Assembly (NCBI GenBank): GCA_016717115.1
Contig: JADKGE010000014.1
Coordinates: 1 to 35,612, forward strand
Source: Actinomycetota bacterium
GTDB taxonomy: Bacteria; Actinomycetota; Actinomycetes; S36-B12
Direction: 5' to 3'
Length of the DNA stretch: 35,612 nt
The notes below the pieces were generated by a model that saw only the letters and a program-made list of their open reading frames with translations, did no database searches and had not been told where the DNA came from. Both the position numbers and the translations under genes were made by a program. Below, piece by piece: positions 24,684 to 32,882 of this stretch (positions are counted from its first letter, which is position 1; each line of letters begins with the position of its first letter).

Positions 24684-25604
24684 ATGAGTGGTCGCGTCGT
24701 CGTCGTCGGCAGCCTGAATCTCGACCTCGTCGTCAGCCTGGACCGCATGCCCGACTCGGGTGAGACGGTCTTCGGCACCGCCTTCGAGCAGCACGCCGGG
24801 GGCAAGGGCCTCAACCAGGCGGTCGCCGCGGCCCGCCTCGGCATCCCCGTCGGCATGATCGGGGCCTTGGGCGACGACACCGCGGGCGAGTTCCTGCGGT
24901 CGGTCATGGTCGACGAGGGCATCGACCATGCGGGGGTGGCGGCGATGCCCGGCACGTCGGGCACCGCCATCATCGAGGTCGACACGACCGGAGCGAACCG
25001 GATCGTCGTCATCTCGGGGGCCAACGAGAAGGTGACGGGCGAGCAGGTGACGGCCGCGCTGGGCGCCCTGGGCGACGTGGCCGTCGTCCTGACGCAGGGC
25101 GAGGTGCCGGACGACGCCGTCGTGGCCGCCATGGAGGCGGGACGCGCGCTCGGCGCCATCACGATCCTCAACCCGGCACCCGCGCGCGACTACCCGTCGT
25201 CCATCTACGAGCACTGCGACTACGTCATCCCCAACGAGCACGAGGCCGCCCTGATCACCGGGCTGCCCACCCACACGACGGCCGATGCCACGGCAGCGGC
25301 CCGCGCGATCGTCCGGCTGGGCGCCGGTTGCGTCATCGTCACGCGCGGGTCGAAGGGCACGTCATGGGCGACGCGGTCCACCACCGGGACGAGCGGGGTG
25401 TTCGCCGTTCGTGCGATCGACACGGTCGCCGCGGGCGATGCGTTCTGCGGGGGGCTGGCGGCGGCCCTCGCCCAGGGCCGCACGATGACCGACGCCCTCC
25501 GCTTCGCGAGCGCCACCGGCGCACTGGCCACGACGGTCGCCGGCGCCGTGCCGTCGCTTCCGCGGCGCAGCGACGTCGACGCGCTGCTGGCGTCGAGGGA
25601 CTAG
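24684..25604 (+). CDS. rbsK: Ribokinase
   Basis: 306 aa, PfkB family. GSLNLDLVVSLDRMPDSGETV at the start, the substrate motif GGKGLNQAVAAARLG (about 39-53), and DTVAAGDAFCGGLAAAL with catalytic Asp near 253. The anion hole reads AAGD rather than the common GAGD. The sequence fits ribokinase more than fructokinase or adenosine kinase. It supplies ribose 5-phosphate, which RpiB from the divergent gene pair can convert. Only 33 nt separate the two start codons, so both transcripts have very short leaders or overlapping promoters. Confidence 0.9.
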   Translation: MSGRVVVVGSLNLDLVVSLDRMPDSGETVFGTAFEQHAGGKGLNQAVAAARLGIPVGMIGALGDDTAGEFLRSVMVDEGIDHAGVAAMPGTSGTAIIEVDTTGANRIVVISGANEKVTGEQVTAALGALGDVAVVLTQGEVPDDAVVAAMEAGRALGAITILNPAPARDYPSSIYEHCDYVIPNEHEAALITGLPTHTTADATAAARAIVRLGAGCVIVTRGSKGTSWATRSTTGTSGVFAVRAIDTVAAGDAFCGGLAAALAQGRTMTDALRFASATGALATTVAGAVPSLPRRSDVDALLASRD

Positions 25605-25652
25605 CCGGGATCATCTTCTTGCTGGCGCTTGCGCCGGAACCGCCTGGAGGCC

Positions 25653-27692
25653 CTACGGCACCGGCAGCGGCGTCGTGATGGTGACCCCGTTGCGCGTCAC
25701 CGTCACCCCGTTGGCATCGACGACGACCGGGACGACCTCGCCGTCGATGCGCGGCACCATGACGGTGACGAGCACCTGGCTGTCGCCCTTCACGCTCATC
25801 GGCACGACGCGGGAGAGCACGGCGCCGGGCAGCTTCTGCCCCCACGTGCCGGTGAACCAGCCCACCGACGAGCCGCCGCCCGCGGTGCGCACGGCCCAGC
25901 TGCCCAGGCCCGACTTGACGATGTCGAGCCGCTTGTCGCCCACCATCAGCGTGATCACGTCGTTGACGTTCTGCGCGCCGATGCCCGGCGGGATCTGCCA
26001 GCGCTCGGTGACCATCCGCGTGGGCGCGCGCTTGCGGACCTTCTTGGGTCCCTTGATCTTGTCGGCCTTCACGTAGTCGGCGACGATCATCGCGTCGATC
26101 GACCGCACGTACGTGGTGCATCGGGTGACGCTGACACTGCCCCACGTGCGGTCGGCCAGACACGTGTTGTCGTTGCCGCCGATCGGCCAGTCGGACACGG
26201 CCTTCAGCTTGCGGATGCCGCCGGACTGGGTGCGGGAGACGTTGCTGACGGTGAACGACGAGTGGGCGGTGCGCGACTTCATGAACCAGCGCAGCGAGCT
26301 GCCGTTCTCGTAGCGGTACGGCCCGGGGTCGCCGATCCACTCGACGCCCCTGGAGTACAGGGTCATCGCCGCGCCATCGTCGTGCGCGTGCGGCGTGGCC
26401 GGCCTGGTCGAGGAGTAGCGCAGCGAGTAGTAGGTGTCGGGGCCGCCGGCGACGGGGCGCCAGCCGGCGCGGCCGAACACGTAGCCGCCGTCGAACGAGG
26501 AGTAGATCGCCTCCGGCGGGCCGCCGGCCACGCCCGCCGAGCGGATCCACTCCGCGGGGCCGTCGCCGATGCCGAACGTGCCGCGCAGCGACTGGTTGAT
26601 CGTGTCGCCGAGCGAGACGAGCTTGAAGTCCGGGCGCACGGCCTGCGCGATGAACGCGTACAGCGACATGCGCAGGGCCTTGATGTTGTCCGACTGCAGG
26701 CCGCAGGTGGCCGCCGAGTTCTCCACCTGGGTGAGCAGCTTCTCGATGTACATCGCGTAGCCGGGCGAGCCCTCGACGTCGCTGCCGTCGCCCTGCACGA
26801 CACCGTGCGCGACGCCGACGAGGTTGGCCCAGGCGCGCTCGCGCAGGGTGACGTTGCCGGTCCAGCAGTAGGCGGCGAAGGCGCCGGTCTGGCGCAGCAG
26901 GTCGGTGTTGTTGGCGCCCACGGCGATGAGCGGCGGCGCGCGGTATCCGCTGACCATCCTCGCCGCGTCGCGCAGGGCGGCCTGGATGAGCACGGGCTCG
27001 TTCAATGTCTGCGCGGCGCAGACGAGCGCCTGGGTGCGCATGCCGCCGTAGATGGAGCCGTCGACCCAATAGTCGCGGGAGCCCCGATGGTCGTTGATCC
27101 AGTAGTACATGAGCTGCCGGAACCGCTCCACCATCGTGGCGTTCTGCTTGTGGACGCCGCGGTAGAGCAGGGGCAGCGCCCAGTACAGCGAGTGCACGTG
27201 GCGGTCACCGGACGTGTCGGTGCCCGACTGCGGACGCCAGTTGGGGTGCTGGGAGATGTAGTAGGTGCCGCCTAGGCCGAGGTCGACCTTGCCGGCCATG
27301 AGCTCCTGGGCCTTGCGCTTCTCCGTGCTGGCCTTCGTCGGCGGGTAGAGCGTCTCGCACCACGACCCGAGCGCGGCCGGCATCACCAGCGGCGGCGGGG
27401 CGTTGGGATCCGGGGCCGGGACCTCAGGCAGGGGGACGGGCTCCTCGGGCACGGGCACCGGCGCCGCGGGCACGGGCTCCACCGGGGTAGGCGGGGCCGG
27501 TTCAGCAGGGGCGGGCGCGGGGGTCTCAGTGACGACCGGATCGGTCGGCAGCGTGTCGCCGGAGGCCGGGGCGAGCGGCGCCAGGAACAGGGCAGCCACC
27601 ACCGAGCCCGTGACGATCAGACTGGTGGTCCACCTTCTGCGGTGAGAACCCGTGCGCAACATCCGTCCCATCATCACCCGAACAGGGGGCAT
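25653..27692 (-). CDS. Secreted heparinase II/III-like polysaccharide lyase
   Basis: 679 aa from ATG 27692 (GAGGA 11 nt upstream); ATG 27674 or 27662 are alternatives. N-terminal signal peptide (RRRW, then TTSLIVTGSVVAALFLAPLAPASG), a 60-residue Pro/Glu/Val linker, an alpha-helical toroid domain (about 120-400) and a beta-rich C-terminal domain. The motif HAHDDGAAMTLYSRGVEWI with GDPGPYRYENGS, and TAHSSFTVS after it, match the heparinase II/III C-terminal region with its His. Known members cleave acidic polysaccharides (heparin, alginate) by beta-elimination; the substrate here is unknown. Cys pairs suggest an exported, disulfide-bonded enzyme. Convergent with rbsK. Confidence 0.85.
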   Translation of the reverse strand: MPPVRVMMGRMLRTGSHRRRWTTSLIVTGSVVAALFLAPLAPASGDTLPTDPVVTETPAPAPAEPAPPTPVEPVPAAPVPVPEEPVPLPEVPAPDPNAPPPLVMPAALGSWCETLYPPTKASTEKRKAQELMAGKVDLGLGGTYYISQHPNWRPQSGTDTSGDRHVHSLYWALPLLYRGVHKQNATMVERFRQLMYYWINDHRGSRDYWVDGSIYGGMRTQALVCAAQTLNEPVLIQAALRDAARMVSGYRAPPLIAVGANNTDLLRQTGAFAAYCWTGNVTLRERAWANLVGVAHGVVQGDGSDVEGSPGYAMYIEKLLTQVENSAATCGLQSDNIKALRMSLYAFIAQAVRPDFKLVSLGDTINQSLRGTFGIGDGPAEWIRSAGVAGGPPEAIYSSFDGGYVFGRAGWRPVAGGPDTYYSLRYSSTRPATPHAHDDGAAMTLYSRGVEWIGDPGPYRYENGSSLRWFMKSRTAHSSFTVSNVSRTQSGGIRKLKAVSDWPIGGNDNTCLADRTWGSVSVTRCTTYVRSIDAMIVADYVKADKIKGPKKVRKRAPTRMVTERWQIPPGIGAQNVNDVITLMVGDKRLDIVKSGLGSWAVRTAGGGSSVGWFTGTWGQKLPGAVLSRVVPMSVKGDSQVLVTVMVPRIDGEVVPVVVDANGVTVTRNGVTITTPLPVP

Positions 27693-27732
27693 GGAGTCAA
27701 GTTTCCTCAGGGCGTCCCCGGCGTGTCCGCCC

Positions 27733-28662
27733 TCACAGGGGCGCCGGTGCGCTCCCGTGGGCGGGGGCCTCGAGTGACTCCACCCTCGCATGAGCGGCCC
27801 GCTGGGACGGTGAGGCCGGGCCCAGCGCGAGGGACAGCGCGCCGAGGAGGGTGCCGACGGCCGGCCGGGTGAGGGACAGCGGGACGCGGGGCAGGCCCAG
27901 CACCTCGCGGTGGTCCTGGGGCATCGTCGACACCGCTCCGGCGAACAGCAGGCGGTAGGCGGGGCGCGCGGCCAGGGGCACGGGCACGTTGCGGACGAAG
28001 TCGACCGTTCGACGGGCCCCCTCGTCGCCGCGCAGCACCGGTGCGTAGTCGGCGAGCTGCTCCGCCAGCTCGGCGACGCTCCGCGGGGCATCGACGACCC
28101 CGACCAGCTCGCCGGCCTTGGCCCACTCGCGAACGTAGGCGTCCTCGCCGCCGGGGATGGGGCCGCCCCACACCCGGTGGGTCGCGAGGAAGGAGTCGGT
28201 GAAGGCGATGTGCACCCAGCGCAGGAGGTCGGGATCGGAGGCGGCGTAGGGCATCTCGCCCGCCGGGGTCGCGTAGGTGCCGACGACCTTGCGGTGCATG
28301 CCGCGCACCCGTGCGCACTCGCGGTCGGCCGCGGCGCGGTCGCCGAAGGTCACGACGGTGAGCCACTGGGTGGTCCCGGCCAGCCGGCCGAGGGCGTCCT
28401 GCTCGTAGCGCGAGTGCTGCATGACCCCGGCGAGGGCGCCCGGGTGCAGGGCCTGCATGAGCAGGGCGCGCACCCCGCCGACAATGGTGGGAAGGGAGCC
28501 GTGGACGGCCCAGGCGGCAGATCCGGGGCCGAAGTAGCCGGCGTCCTCGCCCTGCGAGAGCTGCCGCACCCAGTCGGGCGCCCCCGTCGGGTCGCCGGAG
28601 ACGATGCGCCGGAATCCGGACGCAACAGTCTCGCGCGCAGATGAGGAGAGGGAGGACAGCAT
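27733..28662 (-). CDS. MpaB-family (DUF2236) oxygenase
   Basis: 309 aa from ATG 28662, after a GGTGGGGG ribosome site. The whole length fits DUF2236/oxygenase MpaB, which includes the rubber oxygenase Lcp and b-type heme proteins: GGVRALLMQALHPGALAGVMQHSRY near 65-90, TFGDRAAADRECARVRGMHRKVVGT, and DPDLLRWVHIAFTDSFL near 160. His residues in LHP and RWVH are candidates for heme binding. Physiological substrate unknown. Downstream is the heparinase gene, 40 nt away on the same strand. The 245-nt region upstream holds several hairpins and a G-rich tract. Confidence 0.88.
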   Translation of the reverse strand: MLSSLSSSARETVASGFRRIVSGDPTGAPDWVRQLSQGEDAGYFGPGSAAWAVHGSLPTIVGGVRALLMQALHPGALAGVMQHSRYEQDALGRLAGTTQWLTVVTFGDRAAADRECARVRGMHRKVVGTYATPAGEMPYAASDPDLLRWVHIAFTDSFLATHRVWGGPIPGGEDAYVREWAKAGELVGVVDAPRSVAELAEQLADYAPVLRGDEGARRTVDFVRNVPVPLAARPAYRLLFAGAVSTMPQDHREVLGLPRVPLSLTRPAVGTLLGALSLALGPASPSQRAAHARVESLEAPAHGSAPAPL

Positions 28663-28725
28663 GTCCCCCACCCTGCCCGAGAAACACAAGGACCGCACAC
28701 CGGGCAAACCCCCAACCACCACCAC

Positions 28726-28795
28726 CCCCGTCGAGTGGCGGCTCGTGGTCGTCCGAACGCCCGCGCAGACCGCCACGAGCCGCCACTCGACGGGG
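28726..28795. repeat. Long inverted repeat, REP-like
   Basis: Perfect 23-bp arms at 28726-28748 and 28773-28795 around a 24-nt loop. The arms contain GTCGAGTGGCGGCTCGTGG and its complement. Long GC palindromes of this kind occur as dispersed intergenic repeats in many actinomycetes. It could also end transcripts from htrA. Confidence 0.85.
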
Positions 28796-28837
28796 TGGGA
28801 GGTGCGGGAGGGGGGAGGAGGGGGAGGTGGGGTGGGA
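28792..28837 (+). other. G-rich polypurine tract (G-quadruplex candidate)
   Basis: About 46 nt, nearly all purine on the plus strand, with eight runs of three or more G separated by short loops (GGGG T GGG ... GGGGGG ... GGGGG ... GGGG T GGG). It lies between the inverted repeat and the htrA terminator, 130-175 nt ahead of the oxygenase start. Confidence 0.7.
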
Positions 28838-28846
28838 GACGGCAGT

Positions 28847-28890
28847 GCGACGGCCCGCACTCGGGAGGAGGCACGAGTGCGGGCCGTCGC
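28847..28890 (-). terminator. Hairpin terminator of htrA
   Basis: Perfect 17-bp stem (GCGACGGCCCGCACTCG, 28847-28863, with 28874-28890) and a 10-nt loop, beginning 17 nt past the htrA stop. No T-tract. Confidence 0.85.
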
Positions 28891-28907
28891 GGCCTATCGG
28901 GGTGGGG

Positions 28908-30134
28908 TCAGGACGTGGTGGATCCCAGGGTCACCGGGAGGTCCACCGACTGGCCACCGCGCTCCACGGTCACCGTGACCGTGTCGCCCGGCGCCTTCGC
29001 CCGAACGCTGACGACGAGGTCCGTCGAGTCGGCGATGGGATCGCCATCGATCGCGACGATGACGTCCCCTGCCGCCAGGCCGGCCTGCTCCGCGCCGCCC
29101 CCCGCGGTGACCTCGCCGATGCGGGCACCGTCTCCGGTGTACTCCGTGTCGAGCGAGACGCCGATGATGGGCGTCGAGGACGAGCCGGTCTTGATGATCT
29201 CGTTGACGACGCGCTTCGCGGTGTCGATCGGGATGGCGAAGCCGAGGCCGATGGAGCCCGCCTGGGATCCGGCGCTCGCGCCGAGCGACGCGATGGCCGA
29301 GTTGACGCCGATGACGGCGCCATCACCATTGAGCAGCGGACCGCCGGAGTTGCCGGGGTTGATCGCCGCGTCGGTCTGGATGGCGTCGATGAAGGCGGTC
29401 TCGCCCGACGCGCCCGACTCCCCGCCGGCGGTGACCGGACGGTTCAGGGCGCTGACGATGCCGGACGTGACGGTGCCGGCCAGGCCGAGCGGCGAGCCGA
29501 CGGCGATGACGGCGTCGCCGACCTTGAGGCCGTCCGAGGAACCGAGCGGCACGGTCGGGAGGTTGGTCTTGTCGACCTTGACCACGGCCAGGTCGTACCC
29601 GGCGTTGGCTCCGATGAGCGTGCCGGTCGCGGTCGACCCGTCGCTGAAGGAGACCTCGATCGATCCGCCGTCGGCGGCCACGCCGGCCACGTGGTTGTTC
29701 GTGACGATGTAGCCGTCCTCGCTGATGACGAAGCCCGAGCCGGTGCCTCCGCCGGCGCTGTCCGTCACGTTGAGCTGAACGACGGCGGGCTGGACCCTGG
29801 CCGCGATGTCGGCGATCGAGCCGGGAACCGCGCTGGGGGAACCGGGCAGCAGCCCCGCGCTCGAGGCAGCCGTCTGGGGAAGGGTCTCGCGGGCCACGAC
29901 GTAGCCGACGGCCCCGCCGACGGTGCCCGCCATGAGTGCGACGACTCCGGCGCCGGCCAGGAGCGCGACGATCTTGCCTGCGCCCGGGCCCGACTTCGGT
30001 CGCGCGGGCGCGGTCGGCGGGGCGGGGGGCTGCTCGGCGTAGCCGTACGGCGGGTACGTGGGGTAGGTCGGGTAGGAGCGCTCGGGGTAGACATACGGTC
30101 CGGACACGGGGCCGGGCGGGAACTGCGTGGTCAC
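28908..30134 (-). CDS. htrA: HtrA/DegP-like serine protease with PDZ domain
   Basis: 408 aa from GTG 30134, chosen because GAGGAGG lies 5 nt upstream; the frame is open to 30173. A Pro/Tyr-rich cytoplasmic leader (1-50) is followed by one membrane helix (about 54-80), a trypsin-like domain with His148 (TNNHV), Asp181 (YDLAVVKV) and Ser263 (GNSGGP), and a C-terminal PDZ domain (about 310-400, GGAEQAGLAAGDVIVAIDGD). The protease faces outside the membrane and degrades or refolds damaged envelope proteins. Catalytic residues are all intact. Family members are often under envelope-stress sigma factors. Confidence 0.94.
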   Translation of the reverse strand: MTTQFPPGPVSGPYVYPERSYPTYPTYPPYGYAEQPPAPPTAPARPKSGPGAGKIVALLAGAGVVALMAGTVGGAVGYVVARETLPQTAASSAGLLPGSPSAVPGSIADIAARVQPAVVQLNVTDSAGGGTGSGFVISEDGYIVTNNHVAGVAADGGSIEVSFSDGSTATGTLIGANAGYDLAVVKVDKTNLPTVPLGSSDGLKVGDAVIAVGSPLGLAGTVTSGIVSALNRPVTAGGESGASGETAFIDAIQTDAAINPGNSGGPLLNGDGAVIGVNSAIASLGASAGSQAGSIGLGFAIPIDTAKRVVNEIIKTGSSSTPIIGVSLDTEYTGDGARIGEVTAGGGAEQAGLAAGDVIVAIDGDPIADSTDLVVSVRAKAPGDTVTVTVERGGQSVDLPVTLGSTTS

Positions 30135-30204
30135 AACATCCTCCTCAGGGCAGCGTCCATGCGGACGCGTCACGTTGATTCTCAGTCGGTATGACCACGG
30201 CGCA

Positions 30205-30220
30205 CGCCGTTACGTTCCCC
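30205..30220 (-). promoter_or_regulatory. Possible ECF-sigma -35 site upstream of htrA
   Basis: The minus strand has GGGGAACGTAACGG here, about 80 nt ahead of the htrA start. GGAAC is the -35 core of several actinobacterial stress sigma factors; the expected GTT-type -10 about 16 nt on is poor. Weak call. Confidence 0.25.
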
Positions 30221-30321
30221 GCTAACAGCGAATCGCTCAACCTCTGACATTCCTCTTACAAACGGGCCGCCGACACGTGGCCAGCACGCCCCTCGGCCCC
30301 TCGGCACGGTTCAATAGGGAC

Positions 30322-31293
30322 GTGCACACGACCGACGATCCGATGGCCGCAGCCGTAGCCCTGCGAGACGGGCGGCTGGCCGTGCTGCCCACGGAGACGG
30401 TCTACGGGCTCGGCGCCCGGGCGGACATGCCTCGGGCGGTCGCCCGCATCTACGCGGCGAAGGGCCGGCCCGCCGACCATCCGCTGATCGTTCACGTGGC
30501 GCACGCGTCGTACCTGCCCGAGTGGGGCCACCCGGTTCCCTCCTACGCCACGGCTCTGGCCCGCGCGTTCTGGCCCGGCCCCCTGACGCTGGTCGTCCCC
30601 CGCACCGCTCGGGCGGGTGACTTCATCACCGGTGGCCAGGACACCATCGCCGTCAGGGTCTCCTCGCACCCCGGCCTTCAGGGCGTCCTGCGACACCTGG
30701 CCGCGATGATCGGCGATCCCGCTGTCGGGATCGCCGCGCCGAGCGCGAACCGGTTCGGCCAGGTCAGCCCGACGACCGCGGGGCACGCGCTCGACGAGCT
30801 CGCCGACGTCCTGGATCCCGATGACGTGCTGCTCGACGGCGGGCCGTGCGAGGTGGGGGTCGAGTCGACCATCGTCGACTGCACCGGGACCGCACCCGTG
30901 GTCCTGCGCCCCGGTCAGGTGACGGCGGGCGCCATCGAGCGGGCGGCGAACGTGCGCATGGGCCACTCGTCGCCGGTGCGCACGCCGGGCACCCTGCCCT
31001 CGCACTATGCCCCCAGCGCCCGGGTCATCATCACCTCGCCCCAGGAGCTCGCCGACCGCGCGACCCTGCGAACGGACGCCTCCGTCGGGGTGATCGCCCT
31101 TGCGGACATCGCGACGCCGCCGGGCCTCGTGCGGCTCAGCGAGCCGGTCACGTCGGACGACTACGCCCGGGTGCTCTACGCCGCTCTCCGGGAGGCCGAC
31201 GCCCTGCGCCTGACGGAAGTGCTCGCGGTGCCCCCGCCCCGCGACGGGGTCGGCGCGGCAGTGCTCGACCGGCTCACGCGAGCGGCGACCTAG
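30322..31293 (+). CDS. sua5: L-threonylcarbamoyladenylate synthase (Sua5 type)
   Basis: 323 aa from GTG 30322; a longer frame to 30277 is open. The YrdC domain is clear: LPTETVYGLGARAD, KGRPADHPLIVHV, AFWPGPLTLVV, SANRFGQVSPT and STIVDCT. A linker (SPVRTPGTLPSHYAPSARV) and the C-terminal Sua5 domain (about 215-320) follow, so this is the long Sua5 form. It makes threonylcarbamoyl-AMP from threonine, bicarbonate and ATP for the t6A modification of ANN-decoding tRNAs. It is divergent from htrA and convergent with the SDR gene. Confidence 0.93.
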   Translation: MHTTDDPMAAAVALRDGRLAVLPTETVYGLGARADMPRAVARIYAAKGRPADHPLIVHVAHASYLPEWGHPVPSYATALARAFWPGPLTLVVPRTARAGDFITGGQDTIAVRVSSHPGLQGVLRHLAAMIGDPAVGIAAPSANRFGQVSPTTAGHALDELADVLDPDDVLLDGGPCEVGVESTIVDCTGTAPVVLRPGQVTAGAIERAANVRMGHSSPVRTPGTLPSHYAPSARVIITSPQELADRATLRTDASVGVIALADIATPPGLVRLSEPVTSDDYARVLYAALREADALRLTEVLAVPPPRDGVGAAVLDRLTRAAT

Positions 31294-31311
31294 GCTCCGT
31301 CCGCACCGCGG

Positions 31312-32086
31312 CTACTTGGGCTGCATCCGCACCGCGGCGTCGAGCCGGATCACCTCGCCGTTGAGGTACGGGTTCTCGACGATGGACTCCGCGAGCTGGG
31401 CGAACTCCGCCGGCCGGCCGAGGCGGTGCGGGAACACCACCGACTTCGACAGTCCCTCGAGCAGCTCGGGCGGCGCGAACCCGTAGATGGGCGTCTCGAT
31501 GAACCCCGGTGCGATCGTCATGACGCGCACGCCGATGGCGCCGAGGTCGCGCGCCAGTCGGCAGCGTCATGCCGACGATCGCGCCCTTGCTGGCGCTGTA
31601 GGCGACCTGACCGATCTGCCCCTCGAACGCGGCGAGCGAGGCGGTCATGATGATGACCCCGCGCTCGCCATCGTCGTTCGGCTCGTTGCGGCTCATCGCC
31701 GCGGCGGCCTTGCTCACGACGTCGAACGTGCCGATGAGGTTGACCTCGATGACCTTGCGGTAGGCGTCGAGGTTCGCCGGGTTGCCCTCACGGTCGACCG
31801 TGCGCTGCGCCCAGGGGATGCCGGCGCACGACACCACCGAGTCGATGCGCCCGAAGGAGTCGATCGTGGTCTGGATGGCCTCGCTCACCTGGCCCGGGGA
31901 CGTGATGTCGGTGGGCATCGCCACGGCCGTGGGGCCGAGCTCGAGGGCGAGCGCGGTAGCCTTCTCCTCGCTCATGTCGACGATGGCCACGCCCTTGGCG
32001 CCGGCCGCGACGGCCCGTCGCACCACCGCCTCGCCGAGGCCGGATGCGCCACCAGTGACCAGGACTACGGAGTCTGCGAATCTCAT
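31312..32086 (-). pseudogene. Short-chain dehydrogenase/reductase with one frameshift
   Basis: 775 nt, one base more than a multiple of three. Two frames join into a normal 257-aa SDR: TGGASGLGEA (NAD-binding loop), catalytic Ser in MTASLAAFEGQIG and YSASK, up to about 31,568, then RVMTIAPGFIETPIYGF and the end RMQPK in the next frame. One extra base lies in the stretch about 31,556-31,568, where LPTGARP should read as LP-xARDLGAIGVRV. The sequence resembles type II 3-hydroxyacyl-CoA dehydrogenases. Either a sequencing error or a very recent mutation, since both halves are otherwise well kept. Confidence 0.88.
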
Positions 32087-32191
32087 GCGACCATCCTGCC
32101 CTTAGAAGGCCCCCGTGTCGCCGACTGCGCCGTCCGGCGTCATTGCCGCGGCCCTCACCGACGCGGGGCGCTGCAGTCGGCGGGAGGGGGG

Positions 32192-32536
32192 CTATCCGTA
32201 GCCGAGCTCGTGAATCCGGTCCTCGCCGAACCCGAAGTGGTGCGCCACCTCGTGCAGCACGGTGATGCGCACCTGCTCGACCACCTCTTCACGGGTGCGG
32301 CACTGCCGCAGGATGGGCAGCCGATAGATGTGGATCGTGTCCGGCAGCATCCCGGCGTAGGTCTGCCCGCGCTCGGTCAGCGGGACCCCGAAGTAGAGCC
32401 CCAGGAGGTTCTGGCCCGGCGGCGAGTGGTCCTCGACGAGCACGACGACGTTGCTCATGAGGCGGGCCAGTTCGTCGGGGATCTGGTCGAGCGCCTCGCC
32501 CACGAGCACTTCGAATTCGTCGCGCGTCACGTCCAT
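32192..32536 (-). CDS. Zincin-type metallopeptidase family protein
   Basis: 114 aa from ATG 32536; the frame is open to 32572. The C-terminal LHEVAHHFGFGEDRIHELG carries HExxH plus a downstream Asp/Glu, the minimal zincin fold of the small actinobacterial Zincin_1 (PF06262) family. The N-terminus FEVLVGEALDQIPDELARLMSNVVVLVED is also typical. Cytoplasmic; natural substrate unknown. The gene stands alone upstream of the tRNA pair on the other strand. Confidence 0.88.
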   Translation of the reverse strand: MDVTRDEFEVLVGEALDQIPDELARLMSNVVVLVEDHSPPGQNLLGLYFGVPLTERGQTYAGMLPDTIHIYRLPILRQCRTREEVVEQVRITVLHEVAHHFGFGEDRIHELGYG

Positions 32537-32639
32537 CACCGGTCCATCGTCACCCACGAGGCCCGGTTTCACACCTTCGGGGTCACTCCCCTATGCTTTC
32601 CCAGTCGCCAACGGCTTAACGGTCGACGGGGACGAATAG

Positions 32640-32712
32640 GTCCCCATCGTCTAGTGGCCTAGGACTCCGCCCTTTCACGGCGGCAGCACGGGTTCGAATC
32701 CCGTTGGGGATA
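32640..32712 (+). tRNA. tRNA-Glu (anticodon TTC)
   Basis: 73 nt: acceptor GTCCCCA/TGGGGAT (G-U closing pair), anticodon loop CTTTCAC with TTC, T-arm GGGTTCGAATCC, discriminator A. Twelve nt before tRNA-Asp; probably one transcript. Confidence 0.96.
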
Positions 32713-32724
32713 CGCCTCTCACGA

Positions 32725-32798
32725 GGCCCCGTAGCGCAGTTGGTTAGCGCGCCGCCCTGTCACGGCGGAGGTCGCCGGTTCGAGCCCGGTCGGGGTCG
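32725..32798 (+). tRNA. tRNA-Asp (anticodon GTC)
   Basis: 74 nt: acceptor GGCCCCG/CGGGGTC with one G-U pair, D-arm AGCGCAGTTGGTTAGCGC, anticodon loop CTGTCAC with GTC, T-arm CGGTTCGAGCCCG, discriminator G as required for tRNA-Asp. Confidence 0.96.
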
Positions 32799-32804
32799 CC
32801 AACC

Positions 32805-32834
32805 GAAGGCCCGGAGATACGTCTCCGGGCCTTC
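32805..32834 (+). terminator. Terminator of the tRNA-Glu/Asp transcript
   Basis: Perfect 13-bp stem GAAGGCCCGGAGA / TCTCCGGGCCTTC with a TACG tetraloop, 6 nt after tRNA-Asp. Confidence 0.9.
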
Positions 32835-32882
32835 TGCGTTCTCGGAGCCCTTCCGCTGCCACGCGCCCCTACGCTCGCCGTC

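Noticed and set aside
31300..31338. 13-nt direct repeat TCCGCACCGCGGC around the SDR stop codon
   Set aside because: Short, GC-rich and partly coding; likely chance or a terminal coding echo, with no further structure.
32120..32181. Inverted repeat GCCGACTGC / GCAGTCGGC with a 44-nt loop between SDR and metallopeptidase genes
   Set aside because: Loop too long for a good terminator and arms only 9 bp; may be chance.
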